Assembly: GCF_037176765.1 (NCBI RefSeq) | Contig: NC_090024.1 | Coordinates: 72,420,861 to 72,484,860 of the forward strand | Source: Anolis sagrei | Taxonomy: Eukaryota; Chordata; Lepidosauria; Squamata; Anolidae | Direction: 5' to 3' | DNA: 64,000 nucleotides | In this document: positions 52,530-63,502 of the stretch, one piece after another | How positions within the stretch are numbered: position 1 is the first letter of the stretch | Layout: every line of letters starts with the position of its first letter | Translations under genes and position numbers: made by a program | Notes under the pieces: generated by a model | The model's input: only the letters and a program-made list of their open reading frames with translations | Databases searched by the model: none | What the model was told of the DNA's origin: nothing

Positions 52530-53153
52530 TCTATATAAATAAAAATGTAATGTTCGTTGGTGGGACTAACATAACTCAAAAACCACTGGGCAAATTGACA
52601 CCAAACTTGGACACAATACACCTATCAGGCCAATGAGTAACCATTACTCATAAAAACAATGAAAACTAGACTTTAAAAGCCAAAAAATACACTACAATGC
52701 ATGCACATAACCACATTGTTCCCCTGACATTAAGTCCAGTTGTGTCCGACTCGGGGGGGGGGGGGGTGGTGGTGCTCATCTCTATTTCTAAGCCCAAGAG
52801 CTGGCATTGTCCATAGACGATGTGGCTGGCATGACTAAATGGAGCACCATTACCTTCCTGCCGGAGAGGTACCTATTGATCTACTCACATTTGCATGTTT
52901 TCGAATTGCTATGTTGGCAGAAGCTGGGGCTAACAGCGGGAGCTCATGCCGCTCCCTGGATTTGAACCTCCGACCTTTCGGTTACCAAGTTTAACAGCTC
53001 AGCAGTTTTACCCACTGCACCACTGGGAGATTCAGCGTAACCACATGTGTATTTATGCATAACCACATAAATACACATATACACAAATATATACACACAC
53101 AAAACACATATACACAGACTGGGCCACAGCAACGCGTGGCAAGGGACGGCTAG
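52530..53153 (+). mobile_element. Non-autonomous Helitron, split by a SINE
   Basis: It starts TCTATATAAATAAAAATGTA after an A and ends GGCAAGGGACGGCTAG before a T. The hairpin GCCACAGCAACGCGTGGC sits just inside the end. A SINE occupies 52721-53030. There is no Rep/Hel coding. Confidence 0.88.
52721..53030 (-). repeat. ACA/Sauria-type SINE inside the Helitron
   Basis: On the minus strand: TCTCCCAGTGGTGCAGTGGG, B box GGTTCAAATCC, AGCCCCAGCTTCTGCCAAC, GCAAATGTGAGTAGATCAAT, and a C-run of about 15 where the family usually has AGTCGG. TAACCACAT lies on both sides, the probable target duplication. Confidence 0.85.
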
Positions 53154-53469
53154 TAAAGATATAAAATGGCAAAAGCGGGGGGGGGGGCAGAGATGTCTGT
53201 CTATTCAGCGGGCAGGCTATAATAAAAGTCTAAATAAATTTTACAAAGCCTAAAGTGCAAGTAATGATCTCATATAAGCAGCACAGCATGAGAACCTTCC
53301 TTTTTCCTCAGTATTAAACACAAGAGTTATGTTGTGTATATCCTTAGGCTTAAAAAGAAGTGTTTTTTTCCTGCAGAAGGCGCACTCTCTGCTTAGACTT
53401 CCTTCCTGGAGGAAAGGATTAGCCAGGGAGAGACTGAAAGAAAAATCCTTGCAATGCTTTTGAAGAGCC
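53154..53469. other. Spacer before the TIMM21 promoter
   Basis: A G-run of about 13 is at 53176-53188. Otherwise unassigned. Confidence 0.4.
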
Positions 53470-53744
53470 GATGGCCCTTTGCATCATGGTAGTTGTAGTT
53501 CCCTTTAAGAGGCTACCCAATCAACAAATCGGTGTGTCCAGCAAACTACATGTCCCAGAAACGCTTGCAAAGAAACACAATGGCGGGGTAGATTGCAAAA
53601 GCTGCTTTTACTTTTGATCAAAGTGCAGCAGGAAATATAACCCCTCTTTCTCTCGTTAAGTCCGGGACAATGTTTTCAATCTTTGGCATCGGAGGGGAGA
53701 GGAGTTTGGGTGTCATCTAAGGGTAATATTTATTCAAGGCAGCC
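53470..53744 (+). promoter_or_regulatory. TIMM21 promoter with two ZNF143-like sites and a YY1-like site
   Basis: Two sequences resembling the ZNF143/STAF site (ACTACAnnTCCCAGnnnGC) lie in opposite orientation: 53481-53503 on the minus strand (AACTACAACTACCATGATGC) and 53543-53564 on the plus strand (ACTACATGTCCCAGAAACGC). A YY1-like CAATGGCGGGG is at 53578-53588. Such sites are common in promoters of nuclear genes for mitochondrial proteins. The role is inferred from motif and position. Similar wording occurs in hAT MITEs, so a transposon origin is possible. Confidence 0.5.
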
Positions 53745-54042
53745 ATGCCCCCCTTCGCAGTCTTTTCCTCCTTTCTGCGGGGAATGCACTGCAATGACAA
53801 GGTGCTGGGGAAGTGGTTGCACTTGCAGCATAGGAAAGCGCGTGAAAGGACTTTGGGGTGCTTCAGGCTCGGGGCAAGCCCAGGGGAGTATATTTTGCAC
53901 CCTAGAGTAGCCTCTGGGGGGCTACCACGAAAGGTGTGGACGCCAGCAGGGGCCTTGAGGGCTGGGAAAGGCCAAAACAGCTCCCAGGTCCCTGTGCAAA
54001 GAAGCCAGAAAGGAGGGACCTCTCTCTCAGCTGCTCAGAAAG
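53745..54042 (+). CDS. TIMM21: TIMM21 coding exon 1 (residues 1-99)
   Basis: The start ATG lies in a GCAGCCATGC context. The peptide [16 protein letters not shown] is presequence-like. The end [18 protein letters not shown] matches human VHRSQRGGTAVPTSQK. The donor is AGAAAG|GTAAGA, leaving G of codon 100. The middle is poorly conserved. Confidence 0.92.
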
Positions 54043-57000
54043 GTAAGAGATGCCTATGGCTGTCAACCAAAGTTAGGCAATGAAGGCTGAAATGCTTCTG
54101 TCCTCTTACCTGGAAATAAACCTGAGTATTGCTTTCAGTTGATATGAATGGGGTGCATCGTGCCATAACTTTGGTGCATCCCCTTCCAAGGAGTGCATCT
54201 GCACTGCAGAATTAATGCACTTTAGTGCCACTTTAACTGCCAGGGCTCAATGCTATGGAATCTAGGGAGTTGCAGTATGGTGACACACCATGCTTTGGCA
54301 GAAAAGGCTAGGGCCTTATCAAACTTTTGTTGTTCATTCAGTCGTTTCCGACTCTTCGTGACCTCATGGACCAACCCACGCCAGAGCTCCCTGTCGGCCG
54401 TTACCACCCCCAGCTCCTTCAAGGTCAAGCCAGTCACTTCAAGGATCCCACCCATACATCTTGCCCTTGTTCAGCCCCTCTTCCTTTTTCCTTCCATATT
54501 CCCCAGCATAATTGAATTCTCTAAGCTTTCCTTTCTTCTCATGATGTGGCCAAAATACTTCATCTTTACCTCTACTATCAAACTTATCTACTTATCAAAC
54601 TACGAGTCCCCAAATTCCATAGATTAAGCCATGGTACTTAATGTGGTGCCAAACCGCATTAATTCTATAGTACAGGTGCACCTTTGCTGTCAATTGAGCT
54701 GTGGTATCCTGCAAGATGTAGTTTTGCAAGGACTTTTGCCTTCTCTCCCCCAAGCATGCTGGATCCTCATCAAACTACAATTATTATACCATTGTATCGA
54801 GCCACAGCAATTAAAGTGGTACCAAAACGGCATTAATTCCACAGTGGAAGGAGGTGAATTTACAGATATGCTGTCCAAAGTTATGGTCTGAATGCCTGTC
54901 AGCCAAAATAGGTTTTTAATGTGGTACACAAAGAAAGCATATAAAGTATGACCTCCATACAACTGACATCAAAAAGCCGCACAACTGCACTTTGTACAGT
55001 TTAAAACTACTTGACAGAGTGCAAAAATATTCTGACACTTAGAGTCCTTCCACACAGTCATATAACACAGAATATCAAGGCAGATAATCCACAATATCTG
55101 CCTTGAACTGGATTAGCTGAGTCCACACTACCATATAATCCAGTTCAATGTGGATTTTATACAGCTGTGTGGAAGGGGCCTTAGTCTGTCTTTACACACT
55201 ATAGAATTAATGCACTTCACTGTAGCATTAATGCAGTTTGAGCCCACTTTAAGTGCCATAGCTCAATGGGAAGTTATAGTTTGATGAGGCATTAACACTC
55301 TTGGACAGAGAAGGTGAAAGATCTAGTTGCCATGATTCCATAGCATTAAGCCATGACAGTTAAAGTGATGCCATTCTGCATTGATTCGACAGTGTAGATG
55401 TACCCTTAGGGACCATCCAGACACGCTCTATATCCCAGGATCTGATCCCAGGTTTTCTGTTTATCCCAGATTATTTGGCAGTGTGGACTCATATAATCCA
55501 GTTTAAAAGAGAAATCCTGGGATCAAATCTTGGTATATAGTGCCTGTATGGAAGGGCCCCAGATTATATGAGTCCCAACTGCTAGATAATCTGGGATAAA
55601 CAGAAAACCTTGGATCAGATACTGGGGTATATTACCTATCTGGAAGGGCCTCAGATGAGAAGGAATAGGCCAACTTCACACTTTTTGAGGTTGCTGAGAC
55701 ATGTAAAGTAATTTCCATTGTTTTTGAAACAAAAGCTGCTACTTTCATATCTTTACCAAATTAGAGGAAACCACTAGGAGCATGCTGTGTTACCTGATAT
55801 TGTATAACTTTTCTTTTTTTTCTTCTAGTGAAAGAAGCTGGAAGAGATTTCACCTACTTGATAGTGGTGGTAGTCGGGATTGGTGTCACAGGTTGTTGAA
55901 ACTGGATGAAAACATTTTCCCAACTTACAAATGTTTTAAGTTTTGGCCATTTAAGTACACAAATTCTTGTGTCATTTACATTTTATTTCCCCTCTGTTTC
56001 AGGTGGTTTATTCTATGTGATTTTTAAAGAGTTGTTCTCTTCTTCCAGTCCTAGTAAAATCTATGGAGATGCCTTGGAGAAATGCAGAGCTCACCCTGAG
56101 GTTGGTTTGCCTGTTTTTATGAAGGAGTGTTTCTCTCTGAAAGAGTGCCCCTTTATGTGAAAGGAAGCTTTGCCTTCTAGAACTCTTTAAATGTGGGAAT
56201 GAGTGGCTAAAGGTCTGTTTTTTGTTCTGCCAAAACAGGAGAACTAAATCTGGATTTTCTTAGCAATTTTTAAAATGTTATCACTACTGGAACCTGTCCT
56301 AGTAGTTAGGGAAAGTAGTTGCTTTGCAAAACAGCTACTAAAAGGAGACATATAGAAGGATCAATTTATACTATCTGAAACTGGAATTTTACATTTCACA
56401 GTATATTCCCTTTGCTAGGTAAAGCTACTTAATTAAGCTTTTATTTACTTAAAAAAACATAATCTATGCTATATAATTCATCAGACCTTATTTTCCATTG
56501 ATAAAGGAGTCTGAATTTCACATAAGGTGCTGGAATTTATATTTTTGGAAAATGGAGAATCAGGTTCCTGCTTTTTTTCCCCTCCCTCCCTAGCCCCTCC
56601 TACACTACCATATAAAATCCAGATTATCTGCTTTAAACAGGATTATATGGCAGTGTAGACTCAGGGGCCTTCTACACTGCCATATAATCCATATTATCAA
56701 AGCAGATAATCCACATTATATGCTTTCTATTGGACTATATGAGTCTACACTTCCATAGAGCCCCGGTGGCGCAGCGGATTAAACCACTGAGCTGCTGAAC
56801 TTGCTGACCAAAAGGTTGGCAGTTCAAATCCAGGGAGCGAAGTGAGCTCCTGCTGTTAGCCCCAGCTTCTGCCAACCTAGCAGTTCGAAAACATGCAAAT
56901 GTGAGTAGATCAATAGGTACCGCTTCTGCAGGAAGGTAACGGCGCTCCATGTAGTCATGCCAGCCACAGGTGTCTACGGACAATGCCGGCTCTTCGGCTT

Positions 57001-59529
57001 AGAAATTGATAAGAACACCACCCTCCAGAGTCGAACACAAGTAGACTTAATGTCTGGGGAAAACCTTTACCTTTACCTACACTGAGTATAACCCAGTTCA
57101 AAGCAGATAATCTGGATTTTATAAGGGAGTGTAGAAGGTGCCTCATATAATCCAGCTCAAAGCAGATAATGTGAATCAACTGCTTTGATAGTCTGGATAG
57201 CAGTATAGAAGGGGCCCCCAAATCCCTGGGATTATTCTAGATCAAATTTAAGACCATCACATCACTCACTATAGTCTCATTTCAATACCTGCAGACTCCT
57301 CTTCCACCGCAAATAATCATGTAAATACATTTCTTCAACATCAAATCTCTTCTTTTATCTCTCTCTCTCTCTATTTTCAAATATATCTTCTTGTCTGATT
57401 AAGTGATCGGCAAATCTCAGAAGCTTTTGCATGTTTGTGGTTAGCATTACACTAATAGGGATTATAGAATTACACTAATAGGATATTATGTTAATAGGGA
57501 TTTTAGAATTTTCTTTATTCGTTCTGTTGTCATGGATATTCCCAGAGATACTTGGCAGTATCCTTGATGAAAGAACAAGAGGCAAGACAGAAGTAGCATC
57601 AAAATACTGGGCAGGGAAGATCAGTTTACCCTGATTATCTAGCTTTAGTAATTTTTCAAGTGTGCTGTATTAATGGGAAAATCTTCCCATATCACCCCAG
57701 ATGCCAAATAATCTCCTGCCTCAGACTCCGTGTTCAAATACATGTTAGGATGTACGTGTTAGTCTGGGTACCCATTCTTCACAGGACACCTGTTAGCCCC
57801 GATGGATGGTGGTTGCTCTGCACTATTGGACATTTTATGACCTATTGGAATTAAGTGCACCATAACCTTATTGAAAAGGTAAAAATGATGTCACATTCGT
57901 TTGGCAAATGTGAATCTCCGTGAACATAGAGACCACCTTTTGAAAACCACTAGTCAAGTAAAGCATGACCTTGTTAGAAGTCAGCCCTATGCAGAAGTAA
58001 TATTCATAAACATTAATGTAATGGCACACAGGTAACTCGGCTGTTTAACTGAAGAACCATGTCTTTAAACTGTCAAGGATAAAGACATGCCACTATAAAA
58101 ATATATTTGGTTAGCAGAGAATGGTTGTTTCTTTGAAGTAGAATTGCCCTTGAAACCTCTTAGTTAAAATATGCACTCAGAGATAAAAACAAAGAAATCG
58201 TCTTTTAAAACAACATCTCAAGTTTACTAACAAGCTTCTTGTTATGTTCAGCATACTAGTCCATAGGCCAGTGTCTTTAAGCATATAGATATAGTTCAAA
58301 CTGTATAACCGTACTCACTGAAGTCTGAAAGGAGACAAACTGCATTGACCTCCATTGAAGTCTAAAGGCATATTGTACTAAAGTCCAAAGAGCAACATGC
58401 ATGCACCTCCATTGAGGTCTGATGCAAACTGAATACAAAATGGAGTCCTGTGTCTGAAGCCTCTCCCACACCAAAAAGGTACAGTCAAACTGGCAAACCA
58501 AAATGTACACACAATATAGGTTAACAGTTACACATATTTACAAACAGTTAGTAAAGGATTTGGAAGGTTGCTATTTCCAACTTGCACAAACTGAGAATGG
58601 ACCCTATAACATATTTAGAATATTTTGGAAAATATGACTCTGGACAAGTTGTTTGGGAAGTTTCTATTGGGATAAATGGATCACAACCTATTGGGGATTA
58701 TGGTTTATGACCTGTTGGGATCATAACCTATGGGGTAGCAGAGTCATGGAGGTGTTCCTTCAGTTTATTGAGTAATGGATGATCGCTGGGCTCGTAAATA
58801 TCTTGTTTCTATTCAATGCTCTCAGCAGACAAAAATTCAAGTAGACTTCTTTTAAAATAACAGATTTTTTTACTTCATGTATTTAAATGTACAGGCACAT
58901 TTCTTGTCAGGTTAAACTTTAAAACATTTCAGTTTTATCTTTAAGTTATTTAACTTATTGTCTTTAACAATCTCTTCAAAACTATATTGTACAGTTCTCT
59001 TTCATAAGAGTCTACTTTCAAAGAATTCAAATTTCAACAGTTTTCTAACTCCCTACACTGACATTTGACTGAAAAACAGACTTCTGTACTCAAGCTGACT
59101 CAAGGCTTAACTGGTTTCTAACTTCTAACACTGGCTTCTGTATTTTAACAGTCTCAAGCCTCATCTGTCATTCCTCAACTGTCATTGTGTTTAAAAAGTA
59201 TTCTAAACAGTTACATGATCTACAGCCCCTCCCACTGCTTTAAGTACATAGAGCTAAGGAAACTGCAAACCAAAGAAGACATACACATCAGGAAACAAAA
59301 CAACACATTATAAACAGATAAAACATCAAATAGAGGAGGCTTGAGAAGGTTCCAACAGTTTTTGTAGCTTTACTTGTGGTTACGGAGAAAGCTTTTCACT
59401 TAAGACTCACTAGGAGATGAACGATTAAACCTGTTGTTATGTCTCTACTGATTAGGTAATCGGTGTTTTTGGTGAACCCATAAAAGGTTATGGAGAAGCA
59501 ACGCGCCGTGGGAGAAGACAACTGGTCAG
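53745..59529 (+). CDS. TIMM21: TIMM21: mitochondrial import subunit TIM21 (5' part, four exons)
   Basis: TIM21 is an inner-membrane subunit of the TIM23 presequence translocase. Its intermembrane-space domain contacts TOM22, and it also takes part in respiratory-chain assembly. The exons are 53745-54042, 55829-55891, 56003-56100 and 59456-59529, in consistent phase, giving residues 1-177 plus part of codon 178. The N terminus is basic and hydroxylated, as expected for a presequence. A transmembrane helix spans about residues 107-128 ([19 protein letters not shown]). The IMS domain begins with [20 protein letters not shown] and continues [19 protein letters not shown]. Human equivalents are [33 protein letters not shown] and GYGEVTRRGRRQ. 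About 70 C-terminal residues (human FTEYVKDGLKHTC onward) were not found before 64000, so the gene continues off the edge. Confidence 0.95.
54198..54680. mobile_element. Foldback MITE split by BovB
   Basis: GTGCATCTGCACTGCAGAAT..AATGCACTTTAGTGCCAC at the left and AACCGCATTAATTCTATAGT..GGTGCACC at the right. A BovB fragment sits in the middle. In TIMM21 intron 1. Confidence 0.7.
54325..54577 (-). mobile_element. RTE-BovB LINE 3' fragment
   Basis: On the minus strand a frame reads [20 protein letters not shown] and [12 protein letters not shown]. The word TTATCAAACT occurs on both sides (54317-54326 and about 54592-54601), the likely target duplication. Confidence 0.88.
54681..54870. mobile_element. 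Degenerate foldback MITE
   Basis: GAGCTGTGGTATCCTGCAAG and GCATTAATTCCACAGTGGAA, the 7942 family. Confidence 0.45.
55041..55186. mobile_element. Foldback MITE (CCTTCCACACAG family)
   Basis: GTCCTTCCACACAGTCATAT at the left and CAGCTGTGTGGAAGGGGCC at the right. In TIMM21 intron 1. Confidence 0.7.
55194..55412. mobile_element. Foldback MITE (7942 family)
   Basis: CACACTATAGAATTAATGCA at the left and CATTGATTCGACAGTGTAGA at the right. Confidence 0.6.
55413..55660. mobile_element. Two abutting foldback units
   Basis: CCATCCAGACACGCTCTATA, GATCCCAGGTTTTCTGTTTA and their inverses occur twice (TATATAGTGCCTGTATGGAA at about 55533, TATTACCTATCTGGAAGGGC at 55630). Confidence 0.5.
55829..55891 (+). 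CDS. TIMM21: TIMM21 coding exon 2 (residues 100-120)
   Basis: A very strong acceptor (T-tract then CTTCTAG) opens the exon. It encodes [20 protein letters not shown], the start of the membrane helix. The donor ACAG|GTTGTT leaves G of codon 121. Confidence 0.96.
56003..56100 (+). CDS. TIMM21: TIMM21 coding exon 3 (residues 121-153)
   Basis: The acceptor is CCTCTGTTTCAG. The exon encodes [19 protein letters not shown] then [14 protein letters not shown]. The donor CCTGAG|GTTGGT ends in phase 0. It finishes the membrane helix and enters the intermembrane-space domain. Confidence 0.97.
56101..56590. other. TIMM21 intron 3, nothing recognised
   Basis: AT-rich, no repeat wording. Confidence 0.4.
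56594..57215. mobile_element. MITE cluster split by a SINE
   Basis: Several arms of the ATATGGCAGTGTAGACTC family (56594-56750 and 57078-57215) surround a SINE. CTACACT at 56744-56750 and 57078-57084 is a plausible target duplication. Confidence 0.6.
56757..57077 (+). repeat. ACA/Sauria-type SINE, full length
   Basis: AGAGCCCCGGTGGCGCAGCG, B box GGCAGTTCAAATCC, AGCCCCAGCTTCTGCCAACC, GCAAATGTGAGTAGATCAAT, ending TCTGGGGAAAACCTTTACC. In TIMM21 intron 3. Confidence 0.9.
57216..59455. other. TIMM21 intron 3, remaining part
   Basis: A (TC)n run is at 57355-57374. A short internal repeat (ACTAATAGGGATTATAGAAT and variants) is at 57450-57510. No gene or clear transposon. Confidence 0.4.
59456..59529 (+). 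CDS. TIMM21: TIMM21 coding exon 4 (residues 154-177)
   Basis: The acceptor is CTCTACTGATTAG. The exon encodes [19 protein letters not shown] then RRQLV. The donor GGTCAG|GTACTT leaves AG of codon 178. The next exon should begin with the equivalent of human RFTEYV and is not in the window. Confidence 0.96.
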
Positions 59530-60985
59530 GTACTTATTAATGCATCTCTGTTAGAAACACCAGTTCCCTTCTATGAACAAGTTGCTTGTTTCATTCATCT
59601 TATTTGACTTTTGTCATACTGAATTGATTTACCATCCCGTAAAGCAGAAGGAGATGAAAAAGGAAATAATCTTGAAGCCTCAACTGGTAGTTTGATTTGA
59701 AGCTTGAGGCCCAACTCTGTTCTTTGTTAAAGGATATGTTTGCCAAGCTTACTAAATCCATTTACAGTAGATTTTAGGGAGGCTGAAGGGCGTCCTGCCC
59801 CATCTCCCCTTTGGATAGTGATTCATGTGTGTCTTCTGCACAAACTGTGGAAGAGGCACATGCAACAGTTGAGAACCTTGTTGCAGCTATTACATTCCTA
59901 GAAAGGAGGGGGAGGTACAGCTCCATATTTGCTGCAATATTGCTGCACATAAAAGCAACCAAGAAGAGTATGCATCATCTAACTTGGCATATAAGTGTAT
60001 CATTGACTTAAGTGTAAAAAGCTGATCTATGGATAGACTCAGCCAGGGAAGCCAAGCATGAATCTGCAAGACCTGAGCAGGGCTTTTGAGAATATGGTAA
60101 CTTTGAGGTCTTTCATTCATATGGTTCCCATAAGTCAGAGTCAGCTTGAAGGAAGTTAATAGCAATAACAATTTTCTTAGCAACTTGTTATTGCAAGTTT
60201 TAGCACATAGACACACAAGAAGGTATTTTCCTGGAAAAAGGACAGAAATCATTTCTTTACTTCCAGCATAGAAATATATGTTTACACTTTCCTTAGAATC
60301 TCCTTTTTTTACATTGAGGCGATCATTTCAATGTAAACTTTGTCCCTATGGTTCAAAACAACACGGAGAGTGCAGAATGTTTTCTGTGTCTGAAAGTAGT
60401 TTCACTCATGGAGTGACTGTGCTTGTTTGTAGCTACAGTGGTGGTGGGGATATAAAAACAAATTACCTCTGGTTTTGAGAGCACTGTGGGTGTCATTGTC
60501 AAGATGAATATCTGGAAAACTGCCATTGTGGGACCTTTTTCTAGCAGAAGGGTAATCTCGAGTCAGTTAGCCTTTCCAACTGCTATGGAAACAGGGCCCA
60601 GTAATGTTGATCATTTGAAACCCTTTTCTTCGAATGGCAGCTCCATTCCATTTCCCAGACCTGTCTGCTTGTGTACACAAGTATTTTTGTAGATCTTTGT
60701 GGACTGGTTTTATATTTCACCTGTCGAGATTTTTGTTGAGCCTTTGACTCTGTCTGGTGATATTAATTTCAAGGTGTACTCTGCTGCTAGAAAGAAAGCT
60801 CAACTTTATCACTAAACATGTCTAAGGAGTTTGTAGATTGGAGGAACATGTGTCCATATCCATAACCCCCGGGAAATACGTCTATCCACGTTAGTGGGAA
60901 CATTTCCCCACAAAATTCTGCTCTGGCAGAGACCTGTTCGGTGGCAGGAGCTGCTCTGTACAGTTAAACTGAATTCAATAGTATT
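59530..60985. other. TIMM21 intron 4, unassigned
   Basis: No further TIMM21 exon was found on the plus strand. No strong repeats. Confidence 0.4.
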
Positions 60986-60989
60986 TCTG

Positions 60990-61117
60990 TTTGAAGGCTT
61001 TCATGGCCGGAATCACTGGGTTGTTGTGTGTTGTTTTGGGCTGTATGGCCATGTTCCAGTAGCATTTTCTCCTGCCGCAGATGCAGATGAAACATCAAGA
61101 GAAAATACTTCTGGAAC
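60990..61117 (+). mobile_element. Penelope-like terminal fragment
   Basis: TTGAAGGCTTTCATGGCCGG, TGTATGGCCATGTTCCAGTA, GCAGATGAAACATCAAGAGA. Same family as 27590. Confidence 0.55.
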
Positions 61118-61118
61118 A

Positions 61119-61578
61119 GTATTTATATTTTGCCCTTTTCTCCCCGAAGGGGTCTCAGGGCAGATTACAAAGCATATACACGGCAAACATTCAATGTCAT
61201 TTTTGACATACAAGACATACAGACAGATAGAGGTCATTCAGCAGTTTTTCCACTTCCACTTTGGATCCTGGAGGATGCTCGATTCCAACCACAGAGGGAT
61301 CTGCCACTTCATCCACTGTGACGACGAGCCTTTTGATCCAGTATTTCCTCCTTGCTCTCCGGCATTTTTATGGTGTCATAAATTAACCTCGCTGCTTTAC
61401 GTGGTCCATAATTTTTCTACTCACAGCACAGCTGTTTTTGAACTGTTTAGGTGAACAGTACGCTGGGTTATTTAACAATCAGGGTCTCAACCCTGATTCG
61501 GGCTTCGAACTTGCCACCTTTTAGTTGGCAGTGATTTATTGCTGCTAGCGATTAACCAGCTGTGCTACCAGCCCGGCC
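61119..61578 (-). repeat. Second tRNA-derived SINE family, near full length
   Basis: On the minus strand the head GGCCGGGCTGGTAGCACAGC and B box AAGTTCGAAGCC are followed by TTGAGACCCTGATTGTTAAA, a unique body, and a tail ATTTGCTTTGTAATCTGCCC ending in ATAAAT. The tail wording is shared with a LINE (compare 50310-50430), as expected for a SINE that uses LINE machinery. Confidence 0.65.
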
Positions 61579-61608
61579 CTCCATTTTTCCACTTCAGTGA
61601 TTGAGGGT

Positions 61609-61690
61609 AGAATCATAGAACTAGAAGAGATTACAAGAATCATCCAGTTCAACTCCCTGCCATGTTGGAACATACAATCAATGCACTATT
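61609..61690 (-). mobile_element. CR1/L2 3'-end fragment
   Basis: GAATCATAGAACTAGAAGAG and TCCAGTTCAACTCCCTGCCA, the last bases of a minus-strand CR1-type LINE. Confidence 0.65.
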
Positions 61691-63502
61691 TCACTTCAAG
61701 AATTTCACAATCAGCTTCAGCAAATTGCCCTGTAAGAGGTGTGGACACTGGGGAAGTAACAGTATTAGATTCCCTAGCTTGTGTTATGAGAGTAGGGAGC
61801 TGGCAGTGATGTGCTGTCCTCCAGCTACTTCTGGCAGGAGAAACATGCATTATCTTTTTCATTCACTGAGGAGGCAACAATTCCTTTGTATTTGATGTAT
61901 GCCATTAGCCACCATTTCATTTATTTAAAAAGATATGAAAGTATCTCTTCTCTGGCATCAGCTGAAAGGGCAACCATACCCATGAGCGCTAAATTCAGGG
62001 ATACTTGTGTAAGCTTAAAAGTGTCAGCATTCCTTGGAAGAGTTTAATTCTTCTCCCAACCCAAGTTACCATGAAATCCTAATATTAATGTCAAATGTTT
62101 TCATGATTGTTTTTATAGCTGGGAGACCACTGTTTCAGAAAAAACAAATTGATTTAAGCACCCTTTTAATTGTGAGGAAAATGTTTCAGTGTTTCCTTTA
62201 CCATCTGATAAGGAGGATGTCTCATATTGATGAGAGATCTCTAGTCAGACTACATCAAATTCATTTATTTTCTGAAGTTATCTACCCTGCTGCTTAAAAC
62301 AAAATCGGTGTTGGAGACTCTAAGTATCTCTACTTCTGATTGCCATGTCAAGGACTGAACCATTGCTTGGTATTTTTCTGTATCCTATCATGGAGAAACA
62401 ATTAATTTTTAACACAGACAAATCTAGTGTGGTCCAGATGAACTATTTTTAGTTATTTTGACTGATATCATGAAGGAATCACACACACCTGCCCACACAC
62501 AAACACACAAGCTGCTTCTGGCATTTAATTGTACCAAACTGAAGATGATATATCTGTTACCTGAGGACAAAAGAGTGATTTTTATTGCATAATTCTCATG
62601 AGGCTTCTGCTTTTGCCAGCAGAGCTTTTGCTGTTATTTCATTTCCTTGAACATCTGTTCATTGAACTAAAGCAGTTGTAGGCAACAGCAGCAGTTCTCT
62701 GGACCAATTTTCTTCCCCTGTGACCCTCTGTTGTTAAAGCATTCATAAATCCATGCTTCACACCCTAGGAAAAGTTTTTAAAGCATTTATTTCTTAGAAA
62801 ACTAATTTTAGTTTCTACACTGTCAAATAGAAACATCTCAGAATGAATGCAGTTTCATTGAGAGGTAATCTGTGTGTGTTCATTGACCCTTCAGCTTCAG
62901 CCAGGATTTGTGCTGAAGGTTGATATCTTGTTTTTTCACAGTCAAGTATCAATCTGCCACTTTTGTCTGAGTGAAAGTGAAAATGGCACATGCTGGATAT
63001 TCAATGGGAAGTAGTAATTTATTGAAGACAGATCATTCAGCCTACTGGATTTTCTTGTTTGTTTTCTTTCTAGTCATCAGAAGACAGATTTCTACTTTTA
63101 CACTATCTCTGGTTGAGAGCATACATTGCCCTTCACTGGGAGCTATACCCTGGTCCTTTGCCTCACCTGTCGCAAGGCATCAAAATGGATCTGTATGGAC
63201 CAGCCAAAGGTTCCCTTTGTTTAATGGCCTTACACGGGGTTTCAGATTCTTTTATTCCAGCAAGCATTTCTAGTGAAGGAATGCTTGTCACTGCTTTCTT
63301 ACAACCTATTTTCCTGCTACTGAAAAAGGAAAAATTGACTTTTCAATAGAGATCTGGAAGGTAGTATACTCCATCCATGTGATTTTGCGTGGAGAGGGTG
63401 ATAGCCACCCTATTTTTGATTAGTTCTTTCCACCTTTGATTTATATTTCTTCATTTTATTCAGCAATCTTGTTAATTTTTTATGTAGTATATTTAGCCTT
63501 GG
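61691..63502. other. TIMM21 intron 4 or 3' region, unassigned
   Basis: Repeat-poor AT-rich DNA. No TIMM21 C-terminal exon (equivalents of FTEYVKDG or FRYIFVEI) was found. Confidence 0.4.

Noticed and set aside
60894-61454. 186-codon plus-strand open frame
   Set aside because: It runs through a Penelope-like fragment and antisense through a SINE, so it is chance.
61859-62047. Frame beginning FTEEAT, which might be the next TIMM21 exon (human FTEYVK)
   Set aside because: Similarity stops after three residues, and the following residues do not resemble TIM21.
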